The notes beneath the pieces were generated by a model. The model saw only the letters and a list, made by a program, of their open reading frames with translations, was not told the DNA's origin and made no database searches. Below are positions 44,356 to 53,262 of a stretch of DNA of 64,000 nucleotides, piece after piece. Source of the stretch: SYIM01 sp039800325 (lineage in GTDB: Bacteria > Pseudomonadota > Gammaproteobacteria > Burkholderiales > Burkholderiaceae_E). Both the position numbers and the translations under genes were made by a program. The DNA lies in the NCBI GenBank assembly GCA_039800325.1, contig JBDLQY010000022.1, positions 1 to 64,000 of the forward strand, in the 5' to 3' direction. Each line of letters begins with the position of its first letter. Position 1 is the first letter of the stretch.

Positions 44356-44826
44356 TCAGATGCCCCACAGATCCCCCACCCGCATGTAGCCCAAGGTGCC
44401 ATCGGCGTGACGTACGTTAACCCAGCCAGGCTCGGAAGCGGGCTCGACAAACTGAAGAATGACACCGCGCTCGAGCCGCATGACAGGCTCGGCGGCCTCC
44501 TGCGGCTCGGCATATGCCCGGGCAGCGACGGCCGTCATCACCGTGTGTACGCCCGAGAGGTCGGTACGTCTGACCCACAGGACAGCACCCTCGATATCCT
44601 GGACCTTGACCCACTGGCCGAGATTAGAGACGACCAGCAGGGGCGTGCCGCGAACAACAATGAACCGGCGCTCTGCGTATTCGGATGGTCCGTCGAACAA
44701 GACCGCAGCCTCGGATCCCACCGAGCGGTACTCGGCGGCGGCCACAGGCCAGGCAACGAGCAGCACGGCCAGCGCAACCAAACGCGCTAGAAAGCCGCGG
44801 GGCTGCCCTTGCATCGCAGTGTTCAT
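44356..44826 (-). CDS. Secreted tandem SH3-domain protein
   Basis: A 156-residue exported protein with signal peptide (LVALAVLLVAWPVAAA, cleavage after VAAA) and two bacterial SH3 repeats: VLFDGPSEYAERRFIVVRGTPLLVVSNLGQWVKVQD with WVRRTDL, then AYAEPQEAAEPVMRLERGVILQFVEPASEPGWVNVRHADG with MRVGDLWGI. Such domains bind cell-wall or protein ligands. It lies between secB and gpsA as in other Burkholderiales; the role is unknown. Confidence 0.85.
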   Translation of the reverse strand: MNTAMQGQPRGFLARLVALAVLLVAWPVAAAEYRSVGSEAAVLFDGPSEYAERRFIVVRGTPLLVVSNLGQWVKVQDIEGAVLWVRRTDLSGVHTVMTAVAARAYAEPQEAAEPVMRLERGVILQFVEPASEPGWVNVRHADGTLGYMRVGDLWGI

Positions 44827-44853
44827 GGACCAGCCGCCCTGCTTATGGGACTA

Positions 44854-45330
44854 CTACCGTGCGGAATCGGGGATGATCAGACCCGAACCCTGCTGCGCCT
44901 GCTCCTGCGCGACCCGTTGCTGATACACCGCCTCAAAATTGATTTCGGCCAGGTGAATCGGCGGGAAACCCGTGCGCTGGATGGCATCAGCGAGATTGGC
45001 TCGCAGATAGGGAAAGATGATGTTGGGGCACACGACGTTGAGCAGAATAGGCATCTGCTCATCGGGAACATTGCGGATCTCAAAAATACCCGCCTGAGCC
45101 GCTTCGACGAGAAACGCCGTTTTATCGCCCGACCGGGTGGTGACCGTCACCGTGACGACGATTTCCTGGATGCCATCGACCACGACCGCGCTGCCCACAT
45201 CGAGCTGTACGTCAACGGACGGCTGCGCTGACTCCAGAAAAATCTGGGGGGCATTGGGCAACTCAACGGACATGCCCTTAAGGTACATGCGCTGAATTGA
45301 AAAGACCGGGCCTTGCGCCTGTTCTGTCAT
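44854..45330 (-). CDS. secB: Protein-export chaperone SecB
   Basis: A 158-residue SecB: FSIQRMYLKGMSVELPNAPQIF, then AFLVEAAQAGIFEI, LLNVVCPNIIFPYLR and FPPIHLAEINFEAVYQQR. The tetramer holds preproteins unfolded and hands them to SecA. It lies in a minus-strand run with grxC and the rhodanese gene upstream. Confidence 0.96.
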   Translation of the reverse strand: MTEQAQGPVFSIQRMYLKGMSVELPNAPQIFLESAQPSVDVQLDVGSAVVVDGIQEIVVTVTVTTRSGDKTAFLVEAAQAGIFEIRNVPDEQMPILLNVVCPNIIFPYLRANLADAIQRTGFPPIHLAEINFEAVYQQRVAQEQAQQGSGLIIPDSAR

Positions 45331-45390
45331 GGCTTTGATTCCTGAGTTCGGAAAGATGCGACCGTGCCTGAGCGCGCGCCGCCGGGGGGA

Positions 45391-45651
45391 TTAAGCCGCC
45401 AGTAGCGGCTTGAGATCGCCCGCGCTGTCGCAGGCGTACAGATCATCGTATCCGCCGATGTGCCGATCGCCGATGAAGATCTGCGGCACGGTGCGGCGCC
45501 CTGTGCGCTGCATCATCTCGGCTCGACGCTCGGGTTCGAGATCAACCCGAATTTTTTCAATGTCCACCACGCCGCGCTCGCGCAGCAACTGCTCAGCTCG
45601 AACGCAGTAGGGGCAAGATGCGGTGCAGTACATCACAACATGGGTAGCCAT
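45391..45651 (-). CDS. grxC: Glutaredoxin 3
   Basis: An 86-residue glutaredoxin with active site C13-P-Y-C16, the TVPQIFIGDRHIGGYDDL glutathione-binding region and normal length. It reduces mixed disulfides with glutathione. The rhodanese gene ends 12 bases upstream of its start. Confidence 0.95.
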   Translation of the reverse strand: MATHVVMYCTASCPYCVRAEQLLRERGVVDIEKIRVDLEPERRAEMMQRTGRRTVPQIFIGDRHIGGYDDLYACDSAGDLKPLLAA

Positions 45652-45663
45652 CGCGGTTTCCGA

Positions 45664-46065
45664 CTACTTGACGACGGGCAGCCCAGCCTGTCGCCAGGCG
45701 TTCAGGCCACCGTCGAGGTTGAAGACATCCTGGCGACCCGCCTTGCGAAGGCTGGCTGCAGCCTTGGCCGAGCGCACTCCCGTGGCACAACAAACAATGA
45801 CCGGACGCCCCGCTGGCAGATCGCCCGAGCGCCGCTCGAGGTCATCCAGCGGAATATTGCGGGCATTGGGCAGATGGCCCGCCTCGAACTCACCGGGTGC
45901 GCGCACGTCGAGCACAACCGCGTTAGTGTCGTTGATTAGCCTTGTCGCGCCCAGCGTATCGAGCGAAGCGCCGGCCGTACGTTTCATGATGAAAGGCCAC
46001 AGCAACATGCCGCCTGAGACAAAGGCAATGGCGATCAGAAAGATGTTTTCGGTAACAAAAGACAC
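45664..46065 (-). CDS. Membrane-anchored rhodanese-domain protein
   Basis: A 133-residue protein: one N-terminal helix (IFLIAIAFVSGGMLLWPFIM), then a rhodanese domain with VVLDVRAPGEFEAGHLPNARNIPL, active loop CATGVRS (the second of two adjacent cysteines is catalytic) and NLDGGLNAWRQAGLPV. It may shuttle sulfane sulfur near the membrane. The plus strand reads ATTATA at 46101-46106, which is a perfect TATAAT -10 box on this gene's strand, but no good -35 box is seen. Confidence 0.9.
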   Translation of the reverse strand: MSFVTENIFLIAIAFVSGGMLLWPFIMKRTAGASLDTLGATRLINDTNAVVLDVRAPGEFEAGHLPNARNIPLDDLERRSGDLPAGRPVIVCCATGVRSAKAAASLRKAGRQDVFNLDGGLNAWRQAGLPVVK

Positions 46066-46192
46066 GACAAACCTTGACCAGCCACGTTTAAGGGAAGGCG
46101 ATTATAAGATACCGGCCTGAAATCCCGGGTCTCAGAACCCGCGACGTGTTTGATGATACCTGCCACGGCTGAAACGAAGGACATCTGCCACC

Positions 46193-46948
46193 ATGATCCA
46201 CCGCGTTGTATTGCTGCGCCACGGCGAGAGCCAGTGGAACCTTGAAAACCGTTTCACCGGATGGACTGATGTTGACCTGACCGCGCAGGGTCTGCAGGAG
46301 GCGCGTCGCGCCGGAAAACTGCTCGCCGATGAGGGGTTTCAGTTTGATGTCGCGTTTACGTCGGTCCTTAAACGTGCGATCAGAACGCTCTGGACCGTAC
46401 TCGACGAGATGGACCGCATGTGGATTCCGGTGCATCCGCTGTGGCGCCTTAACGAGCGTCATTACGGTGCACTGCAGGGCCTGAACAAGGCGGAAACCGC
46501 AGCCCGGTTCGGCGATGAGCAGGTGCTGATCTGGCGGCGTGCTTACGCCATTGCACCGGACCCCCTGCCCGTCGGAGACCCTCGCGGTGCCGAACGTGAT
46601 CCGCGCTACCAGGCCCTGGCGCCAGCCGACATTCCGCGCACCGAATGCCTGAAGGACACGGTAGCCCGGGTGATTCCGGCTTGGCACGAGCATATCGTCC
46701 CAGCCGTGCGCGCGGGCCGACAGGTGGTCGTAGCCGCCCATGGCAACTCGCTGCGGGCACTCATCAAATACCTCGAGGATGTGAGCGAGGACGAAATTGT
46801 GGGCCTGAACATTCCCACGGCCAGACCCATGGTTTATGAGTTCGACGAACAGCTCAGACCCCTCAGACGCTACTACTTGGGTGATGCCGCCGATATCGCC
46901 GCGGCTGCGGCCGCGGTCGCTGCCCAGGGCAGATCGGTCTCTCGCTAA
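46193..46948 (+). CDS. gpmA: 2,3-bisphosphoglycerate-dependent phosphoglycerate mutase
   Basis: A 251-residue mutase: LLRHGESQWNLENRFTGW with phospho-histidine H10, WRLNERHYGALQGLNK, and the second histidine in VAAHGNSLRAL. It interconverts 3- and 2-phosphoglycerate in glycolysis. It starts the plus-strand run towards ctpA and moeB and diverges from the rhodanese gene. Confidence 0.96.
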   Translation: MIHRVVLLRHGESQWNLENRFTGWTDVDLTAQGLQEARRAGKLLADEGFQFDVAFTSVLKRAIRTLWTVLDEMDRMWIPVHPLWRLNERHYGALQGLNKAETAARFGDEQVLIWRRAYAIAPDPLPVGDPRGAERDPRYQALAPADIPRTECLKDTVARVIPAWHEHIVPAVRAGRQVVVAAHGNSLRALIKYLEDVSEDEIVGLNIPTARPMVYEFDEQLRPLRRYYLGDAADIAAAAAAVAAQGRSVSR

Positions 46949-46978
46949 GCGGCCGCCGCCCACAAGGAATACCGCGCC

Positions 46979-47905
46979 ATGACCAAACCGCTTTATCTGG
47001 ACGACGACACCGTGCGCCGGCTGCTGCCCGTGCCAGCCGTGCTTCAGGCTATGCGCGATGCGCTGATGCAACTGTCGGCGGGCGAGGTCATCCAGCCGCT
47101 ACGCATGGTGATGGAAGTGCCGGCCGAGCATGGATTCTTTCTGCTCAAGCCGGCCCTCACCCAGCGGGCCCTGGCCACCAAGCTCATCAGCTTCATTCCC
47201 GGCAACTCAGAGCGCGGTCTGCCCACGCTTTTAGCCACCGTCGTGCTGATGGATCCAAATACCGGTCAGACCCTGGCCGTCATGGACGGCACCTGGCTTA
47301 CTGCGCTGCGCACGGCCGCCGTCACTGCGGTGGCGGCCGACGCGGTCGTCGACGATACGCCGAAGGTGGTGGCGCTTTTAGGCAGCGGCGCCCTGGCCAG
47401 GACCCATGCCTTAACCCTGCGCGCCGTTCGTCAGCTGAGCGAAATTCGCGTCTGGAGTCGCGATCCGGACAACGTGCGGCGCTGCGCCGAGGATATCGGC
47501 GGCGTTGCCTGCGCCAGCGCCGAAGCCGCCGTCCGGGACGCTGACATTGTCGTCACCGTCACCAATGCCACCGAGCCCGTTCTGAAAGGCGCCTGGCTCA
47601 AAGCGGGGGCGTTTGTCGGAGCCATCGGTGCACCCAGACCCAACTGGCGCGAACTTGACGATGAGGCCATGCGTAACTGGGTTCTGGCCGATAGTCGAGA
47701 GTCAGCCGAAAAAGAGGCGGGCGACGTGATCGGCTCGGGGGCACCCGTTCAGGCCGAAATCGGCGAAATTCTGCTGGGCATTGCACCTCGGCCACCCGCT
47801 GGCTGCACGGTGGTGTTCAAGGCTTTGGGTCAGGCGGTTGAAGACGCCGTGGCAGCCCGCCTGGTATATGAGCGGGCCCTGGAGCACTCAATGACAGGCG
47901 GATGA
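46979..47905 (+). CDS. Ornithine cyclodeaminase / mu-crystallin family protein
   Basis: A 308-residue NAD-binding protein of the OCD/mu-crystallin family: ATKLISFIPGNSERGLPT, DGTWLTALRTAAVTAVAADAV, Rossmann loop LLGSGALARTHALTL, VGAIGAPRPNWRELDD and FKALGQAVEDAVAA. Members act as ornithine cyclodeaminase, alanine dehydrogenase or ketimine reductase; the substrate cannot be set. It lies 30 bases after gpmA and 61 bases before ctpA, a position where most relatives have no gene. Confidence 0.88.
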   Translation: MTKPLYLDDDTVRRLLPVPAVLQAMRDALMQLSAGEVIQPLRMVMEVPAEHGFFLLKPALTQRALATKLISFIPGNSERGLPTLLATVVLMDPNTGQTLAVMDGTWLTALRTAAVTAVAADAVVDDTPKVVALLGSGALARTHALTLRAVRQLSEIRVWSRDPDNVRRCAEDIGGVACASAEAAVRDADIVVTVTNATEPVLKGAWLKAGAFVGAIGAPRPNWRELDDEAMRNWVLADSRESAEKEAGDVIGSGAPVQAEIGEILLGIAPRPPAGCTVVFKALGQAVEDAVAARLVYERALEHSMTGG

Positions 47906-47966
47906 ATCCTGCAATCTGTCAGGACTACACCCCAGCGCGGGCTTAGCAGGTTTATACTCAATCGTC

Positions 47967-49394
47967 ATGAAATTCAAGCTTAAATCTTTCGGGTTACTGG
48001 TGGCTGGTGCGCTGGCGGGCGTATTGGTCAGTTTTGGCATTACTGCGGTGGCGCAGCGCGAAGCACGCTCGCCGCTGCCGCTGGAGGAGTTGCGTCAGTT
48101 CGCCGACGTCTTCGGCGCGGTCAAAGCCAACTACGTCGAGCCGGTCACCGACAAAAAACTGATCACTGAAGCCATCAGCGGCATGCTGTCGGGGCTTGAC
48201 CCTCATTCAGCCTACCTTGACGCCGATGCATTCCGAGAACTGCAGGTCGGCACTCAGGGCGAATTCGGCGGTCTCGGCATCGAAGTCGGCACCGAGGACG
48301 GCTTCGTCAGAGTTATTTCCCCTATCGAGGGAACACCCGCAGCCCGCGCCGGCGTTAAAGCGGGCGACCTGATCATCAAAATTGACGACACCCCCACCAA
48401 GGGTATGCCGCTCAATGACGCCGTTAAGATGATGCGCGGCAAACCCAAGACCACCATCACCCTCACCCTCAGCCGCAAGGGCGAGCCGCAGCCGATCATC
48501 GTGCAGATCACGCGTGATGTGATTCGTGTGCAGTCGGTTCGCTCCAAAGTGATCGAGCCCGGGTTCGGCTACGTTCGCATCACCAACTTCCAGGAGCATA
48601 CGGTCGAGCACCTTATTCGGCATCTCGACACGCTCGACAAGCAGGGGGCGCTGGCCAAGGGGTTGGTGCTCGATCTGCGCAACGACCCGGGCGGTCTGCT
48701 GCATGGCGCGGTTGGCGTATCGGCCGCGTTCCTGCCGCCTAAAATCACGGTCGTCACCACCGAGGGTCGCAACGAAGATGCTCGGCGCAAGTACGTTGCC
48801 AGCCCTGAAGACTACCTGCGCGGTGGCCGGGAAGATTTCGTGGCGAAAGCCCCGGCGCTTTCCAAAACCGTTCCTATGGTGGTGCTGGTCAACGGCGGTT
48901 CGGCGTCAGCCTCCGAAATCGTGGCGGGTGCACTGCAAGATCACAAGCGCGCCATCGTGATGGGCACACAAACCTTTGGCAAGGGCTCGGTTCAGTCCAT
49001 TCTGCCCTTGTCCAGCTCAACAGCCATTAAGCTCACAACGGCCCGCTACTACACGCCGGCGGGCCGTTCCATCCAGGCCAAGGGCATCGCACCCGACCTG
49101 CTTGTTGAAGAAACACCCGAGGGCGATCTCAACAGTTTCCGTGTCCGCGAGGCCGATCTGTCGCGCCGCCTATCCAACGGCCGCGAAAAAGAAGAGCCCT
49201 CCACAAGCACAGGTCCCCGAACCGTCCCACTGCCAGAGAGCGCTCGCGATCGCAAACCCATTGAATTTGGCAGCGCTGACGACTACCAGCTCGGTCAGGC
49301 CATCAACCATCTCAAGGGCCTTCCCGTGGCGGTGGCTAAACCCAAAGAGGCAGAAGCTCCAGCCGCGGCGGGTAGTACGCAGCCCAGTCGCTAG
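47967..49394 (+). CDS. ctpA: Carboxy-terminal processing protease (S41)
   Basis: A 475-residue periplasmic S41 protease: signal anchor (LLVAGALAGVLVSFGITAVAQ), PDZ domain about 90-175 (GGLGIEVGTEDGFVRVISPIEGTPAARAGVKAGD), and the catalytic dyad S314 (GGSASASEIV) with K339 (TFGKGS). It trims C-termini of envelope proteins. TATACT stands about 9 bases before the ATG as a possible -10 box. Confidence 0.95.
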   Translation: MKFKLKSFGLLVAGALAGVLVSFGITAVAQREARSPLPLEELRQFADVFGAVKANYVEPVTDKKLITEAISGMLSGLDPHSAYLDADAFRELQVGTQGEFGGLGIEVGTEDGFVRVISPIEGTPAARAGVKAGDLIIKIDDTPTKGMPLNDAVKMMRGKPKTTITLTLSRKGEPQPIIVQITRDVIRVQSVRSKVIEPGFGYVRITNFQEHTVEHLIRHLDTLDKQGALAKGLVLDLRNDPGGLLHGAVGVSAAFLPPKITVVTTEGRNEDARRKYVASPEDYLRGGREDFVAKAPALSKTVPMVVLVNGGSASASEIVAGALQDHKRAIVMGTQTFGKGSVQSILPLSSSTAIKLTTARYYTPAGRSIQAKGIAPDLLVEETPEGDLNSFRVREADLSRRLSNGREKEEPSTSTGPRTVPLPESARDRKPIEFGSADDYQLGQAINHLKGLPVAVAKPKEAEAPAAAGSTQPSR

Positions 49395-49484
49395 GCAGAG
49401 GCCGTCGTCAGGCGCACCGCACCCGGCGACGTCTTTGCTCGTACCTGAATGAGCGCAAACGGTGCACCCCACGGCGGCAACGGC

Positions 49485-50249
49485 ATGAACGACCGCCAAC
49501 TGCTGCGTTACAGCCGCCATATCCTGCTTGAAGAGATCGGCATTGAGGCGCAAGAGCGCCTGCTCAAATCCACCGCCCTGGTCGTGGGTGCGGGGGGCCT
49601 GGGCTCACCGGCCGCGCTCTACCTGGCCAGCGCTGGTGTGGGCCGTATCATGCTCGCCGACCCCGATGACGTCGACCTGACCAATCTGCAGCGTCAGATT
49701 CTGCATCGCGAACGCAGCATCGGCGAACCCAAGGTACGCTCGGGCCAGCGTGCACTCGCCGAGCTCAACCCCGATGTGGAGCTGATCCCGCTCCAGAGCC
49801 GACTCAGCGGGGACGCTCTGAATCAGGCAGTCGCCCAGGCCGACGTCGTGCTGGACTGCTGCGATAACTTCGCCACCCGTCACGCGGTTAACCGTGCCTG
49901 CGTGACCGAACGTGTCCCGCTGGTGTCGGGTGCCGCCATTCGGTTCGACGGGCAATTGGCGGTCTTTGATCCCCGGCAAGCCGACAGCCCCTGTTACCAC
50001 TGCGTGTTTCCGCAGGACCAGGCGCCCGAGGAAGTTCGTTGTGCAGTCATGGGTGTGTTTGCGCCGCTGACCGGTGTCGTTGGCACTCTGCAGGCTGTAG
50101 AGGCTCTCAAGCTACTCGGCGGCTTCGGCACACCCGCCACTGGACGCCTGCTGCTCATCGCCACAAACGATCTTCGCTTCGATGACATTCGCCTCAACCG
50201 AGACCCAGCCTGCACAGTCTGCGGGCAGCCATCTGCCCGTCACGTCTGA
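49485..50249 (+). CDS. moeB: Sulfur-carrier protein adenylyltransferase (MoeB/ThiF family)
   Basis: A 254-residue E1-like enzyme: RYSRHILLEEIGIEAQERLLKS, ATP loop VVGAGGLGSPAALYLASAGVG, DPDDVDLTNLQRQILH, and zinc cysteines in CYHC and CTVCG. It adenylates the C-terminus of MoaD or ThiS. ATG 49485 (MNDRQLLRYSRH) is the usual start; ATG 49449 is possible. It overlaps no neighbour and is 3 bases before the first acyl-CoA dehydrogenase. Confidence 0.93.
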   Translation: MNDRQLLRYSRHILLEEIGIEAQERLLKSTALVVGAGGLGSPAALYLASAGVGRIMLADPDDVDLTNLQRQILHRERSIGEPKVRSGQRALAELNPDVELIPLQSRLSGDALNQAVAQADVVLDCCDNFATRHAVNRACVTERVPLVSGAAIRFDGQLAVFDPRQADSPCYHCVFPQDQAPEEVRCAVMGVFAPLTGVVGTLQAVEALKLLGGFGTPATGRLLLIATNDLRFDDIRLNRDPACTVCGQPSARHV

Positions 50250-50252
50250 GCC

Positions 50253-51401
50253 ATGAGCGCCATGTCCGCTTTAGATATCGAATTCTGCGAGCTGCCTCCG
50301 GAATGCGAAGCATTGCGCCTGAAGATACGTCGCTTTCTTGAGCAGAGTCTGCAATCGCTGGGCGCGACTGAACGCGCGCGCAACTGGATGCGCTTCGATG
50401 CTGACTTCAGCAAAAAACTCGGCGCGGCGGGCTTCATCGGCATGACCTGGCCCAAACGCTATGGCGGACAAGAGCGCTCCGCGCTCGAACGCTATGTGGT
50501 CATGGAAGAACTGCTCGCAGCCGGCGCGCCCGTGGCCGCACACTGGATTGCAGAGCGCCAGAGCGCACTACTGCTCATGCGGCTATCGCCCGAAGACCAT
50601 GCGCCCCGCCTGGTACCGGGCATCGCGCGTGGCGAGACCTATTTCTGCATAGGCATGAGTGAACCCGACTCTGGATCAGATCTGGCCTCGGTCAGGACCC
50701 GTGCTGATCAGGTCGCCGGAGGCTGGCGAATCAACGGCCGCAAGGTATGGACCTCTAATGCACACCGCTGCCACTGGATGATCGCACTGGTGCGAACCGG
50801 TGATCGAGGTGACAGCCGTCACGAAGGGTTATCGCAATTTCTGATCGACATGACCAGCCCAGGCATCAGTGTGAGGCCCATCATCAACCAGATCGGCGAG
50901 CATGATTTCAATGAAGTGATCCTCGACGAGGTGTTCGTTCCCGACAACCATCTCATCGGTGCAGAGGGTGATGGCTGGAATCAGGTCACTGCTGAACTCG
51001 CCTATGAGCGCAGTGGACCTGAACGCTATCTAAGCAGCACACAGCTGCTGCTTGAGATGATGGCGGTTGCTCAGGCGGATCATCCCCAGCAGGCTCAGAC
51101 ACTGGGGCGGGTGCTCGCACGGTATGCCACGCTTCGGCAGATGTCGCTAGGCGTCACCGGCATGCTGGCTCGCGGCGATAATCCAGCGCTCGCGGCCGCA
51201 CTGGTCAAAGATCAGGGCGCACTCATTGAACAGTCCATGCCCGAGATCGCGCACGAGCTGTTTGCTGAACAAGCGCAACCCAACAGCACGCTGGCCCTGG
51301 TACAGGCCTACACGGCAATGGCCGCGCCGTCGTTTTCCCTGCGCGGTGGCACGCGTGAAATTCTGCGAGGCATGATCGCGCGCGGTCTGGGCCTCAGGTA
51401 A
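50253..51401 (+). CDS. Acyl-CoA dehydrogenase (heterodimer-type, first subunit)
   Basis: A 382-residue FadE-like flavoenzyme: GFIGMTWPKRYGGQERSALERYVVMEELL, FCIGMSEPDSGSDLASVRTRA (the FAD/substrate signature), WRINGRKVWTSNAHRCHW, and a C-terminal RGGTREILRGMIARGLGL. It is followed 5 bases later by a second, diverged dehydrogenase, the arrangement of alpha2beta2 acyl-CoA dehydrogenases of steroid and dicarboxylate breakdown. The substrate is unknown. Confidence 0.9.
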   Translation: MSAMSALDIEFCELPPECEALRLKIRRFLEQSLQSLGATERARNWMRFDADFSKKLGAAGFIGMTWPKRYGGQERSALERYVVMEELLAAGAPVAAHWIAERQSALLLMRLSPEDHAPRLVPGIARGETYFCIGMSEPDSGSDLASVRTRADQVAGGWRINGRKVWTSNAHRCHWMIALVRTGDRGDSRHEGLSQFLIDMTSPGISVRPIINQIGEHDFNEVILDEVFVPDNHLIGAEGDGWNQVTAELAYERSGPERYLSSTQLLLEMMAVAQADHPQQAQTLGRVLARYATLRQMSLGVTGMLARGDNPALAAALVKDQGALIEQSMPEIAHELFAEQAQPNSTLALVQAYTAMAAPSFSLRGGTREILRGMIARGLGLR

Positions 51402-51406
51402 ACCCG

Positions 51407-52582
51407 ATGAGCGGCAACAACGAACACAGCCTGATTAAAGAAAGCGTCGCGCGACTTTTCTCGGGCGAAATGTCGCGCGCTACTCTTGAAGGAGCCGAGG
51501 GTAGCAAATGGCCAGCCTCGCTGTGGCGGGCCAGCACAGATGCAGGGCTGAGTCTTGCGCTGGCCGCAGAGTCGGTCGGCGGTTTGGGTCTGGGCTGGCG
51601 CGGCAGTTATCCGATTCTGCACGGGCTTGGTTACTGGCAGGTGCCCATCCCCATGGCTGAAACGCTGGTGGCCACCCATCTACTGGCTGCAGCCGGTGTA
51701 TCAACGGCGCCGTTTTGCCAGCACGATGCGTGCGCGCCCATTGCGCTGGTCGATGAATACAGTGCCAGCGCCTTACGCCTCACAACAGTCAATGCAATCA
51801 CCGGTCATATTGAAGGCACAACAGGCCCTGTACCGTGGGCGCGCTGGTGTGATTACGCGCTTATCGGCATGGCCGACGGTTCCTGCGCGCTGGTTGCGCT
51901 CAAAAACAACCCGCAGGTTCATCTCATCCACGGTGTCGACAGCGCCGGCATGCCTGCCGACTGCTTGAATCTGTCATCGGCGCAGTGCGTCGCACTATTC
52001 AAAACCCGGCATGGACACACGCCGATCCGCGTGTTGGGTGCCGCCACACGTGCGGCCATGATGAGCGGCGCCATGCAGTGGGCGCTTGAGCAATCGGTGC
52101 GCTATGCACAAGATCGCGTGCAGTTCGGTAAGCCCATCGGGCGCAACCAGGCACTTCAGCAATCCCTGGCCCTTCTGGCGGGCGAGGTTGCCGCATCGCG
52201 TATGGCTGCGCAGGCCGCGTGTGCCGATCTTGATGCCGCTGAGTTCAATGCGGCTGATCTCAATGCCCCTGAGCACGCGGCCGGTGTGCCAGGCGATGCA
52301 GCGGCCAAAGCAAGCGCTGCCCGATTCAGCGTCGCTGTAGCCAAGATTCGCGCTGGCGAAGCTGCCGGGCATGCCATCGCCATCAGCCACCAGGTGCACG
52401 GGGCCATGGGTTTTACCCGAGAACATGCCCTGCATTTCGCCACCCGCAGGCTGTGGTCATGGCGTCGAGAATTCGGTACAGAAAGCTGGTGGGCTGAACG
52501 GCTCGGTCGGGTTGCCATCGCGCGTGGCAGCGCCAGCCTCTGGCCTTCGATCACTTCACGCGAGCTTGATCCGCTTGCCTGA
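51407..52582 (+). CDS. Acyl-CoA dehydrogenase (heterodimer-type, second subunit)
   Basis: A 391-residue diverged acyl-CoA dehydrogenase. The N-terminal half is poorly conserved and lacks a clear SEPxxGSD signature, while the C-terminal half keeps YAQDRVQFGKPIGRNQALQQSLALLAGEV and HQVHGAMGFTREHALHFATRRLWSWRREFG. An Ala/Asn-rich insert (about 275-305) breaks the helical domain. It is likely the partner of the preceding gene product. Confidence 0.87.
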   Translation: MSGNNEHSLIKESVARLFSGEMSRATLEGAEGSKWPASLWRASTDAGLSLALAAESVGGLGLGWRGSYPILHGLGYWQVPIPMAETLVATHLLAAAGVSTAPFCQHDACAPIALVDEYSASALRLTTVNAITGHIEGTTGPVPWARWCDYALIGMADGSCALVALKNNPQVHLIHGVDSAGMPADCLNLSSAQCVALFKTRHGHTPIRVLGAATRAAMMSGAMQWALEQSVRYAQDRVQFGKPIGRNQALQQSLALLAGEVAASRMAAQAACADLDAAEFNAADLNAPEHAAGVPGDAAAKASAARFSVAVAKIRAGEAAGHAIAISHQVHGAMGFTREHALHFATRRLWSWRREFGTESWWAERLGRVAIARGSASLWPSITSRELDPLA

Positions 52583-52664
52583 ATCGCTTCGCAGTCCATA
52601 TCGCGAGCGGGCGCACTCCGATTGCCGAGAACCCTGACTGACGCGCCAATGCCCGAGCCTGGCC

Positions 52665-52703
52665 CGCGTTTGCGAGTATGCATGAACTCGAAACGCAAAC
52701 GCG
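52665..52703 (+). repeat. Inverted repeat between acyl-CoA dehydrogenase and MaoC genes
   Basis: CGCGTTTGCG (52665-52674) and CGCAAACGCG (52694-52703) are perfect 10-bp inverted copies separated by 19 bases. The inner CGAG/CTCG can extend the stem after an AAA bulge. The spacer contains the palindrome ATGCAT. It lies in the 191-bp non-coding stretch 52583-52773; an operator, a partial terminator or an mRNA-stability element are all possible. Confidence 0.6.
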
Positions 52704-52773
52704 CGCTTCGCGGTTGCGCATCCGCGTCTGGCGTGCCAGCATCGACCACCCTATTTTCCCGGAGCCCTTCGCC

Positions 52774-53229
52774 ATGGCGGGTCTGTACTTTGAGCAATTC
52801 CTTGTCGGCCATGTCTTCAAGCATGCGGTCACCCGTACCATCACCGAGGCAGACAACACGCTGTTCTCGGTCATGACGCTCAATATGCAGCCGCTGCACC
52901 TTGACGCCCACTTCGCAGCCCAAACCGAGTTCGGACAGCGTCTGGTCAACAGTCTGTTCACTTTGGGGCTGGTGATTGGCATCTCGGTCAGCGACACCAC
53001 CCTGGGCACGACCATCGCCAATCTCGGTATGAACGACGTACGCTTCCCCAAGCCGCTGTTTCACGGCGATACGGTCCGGGTCGAGACTGAAGTGATCTCG
53101 GTGCGCGACAGCCGCTCACGGCCCAATGCCGGTATCGTCGAATTCGAACATCGGGGCTTCAATCAACACGGTGACCTTATTTGCTCGTGTCGGCGCTCGG
53201 CCTTCATGCGTCGCACACCCGAGGTCTGA
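52774..53229 (+). CDS. MaoC-family hydratase/dehydratase with altered active-site motif
   Basis: A 151-residue hot-dog protein: YFEQFLVGHVFKHAVTRTITEADN, LVNSLFTLGLVIGISVSDTT, FPKPLFHGDTVRVETEVI. The hydratase-2 motif reads TLNMQPLHLD: the histidine is kept but the usual Asp is Asn and the usual Asn is Gln. Similar proteins lie near C5-dicarboxylate (itaconate/mesaconate type) CoA pathways, which is a possible role. ATG 52774 has GGAG 9 bases upstream; a longer frame from 52678 has no support. Confidence 0.85.
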   Translation: MAGLYFEQFLVGHVFKHAVTRTITEADNTLFSVMTLNMQPLHLDAHFAAQTEFGQRLVNSLFTLGLVIGISVSDTTLGTTIANLGMNDVRFPKPLFHGDTVRVETEVISVRDSRSRPNAGIVEFEHRGFNQHGDLICSCRRSAFMRRTPEV

Positions 53230-53262
53230 CCTACACAGCCCCTTTATCCTGAGGATCTGGCC

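Noticed and set aside
46088..47071. 327-codon minus-strand open frame
   Set aside because: Antisense to gpmA, whose catalytic motifs are all in place; the antisense product has no recognisable domain.
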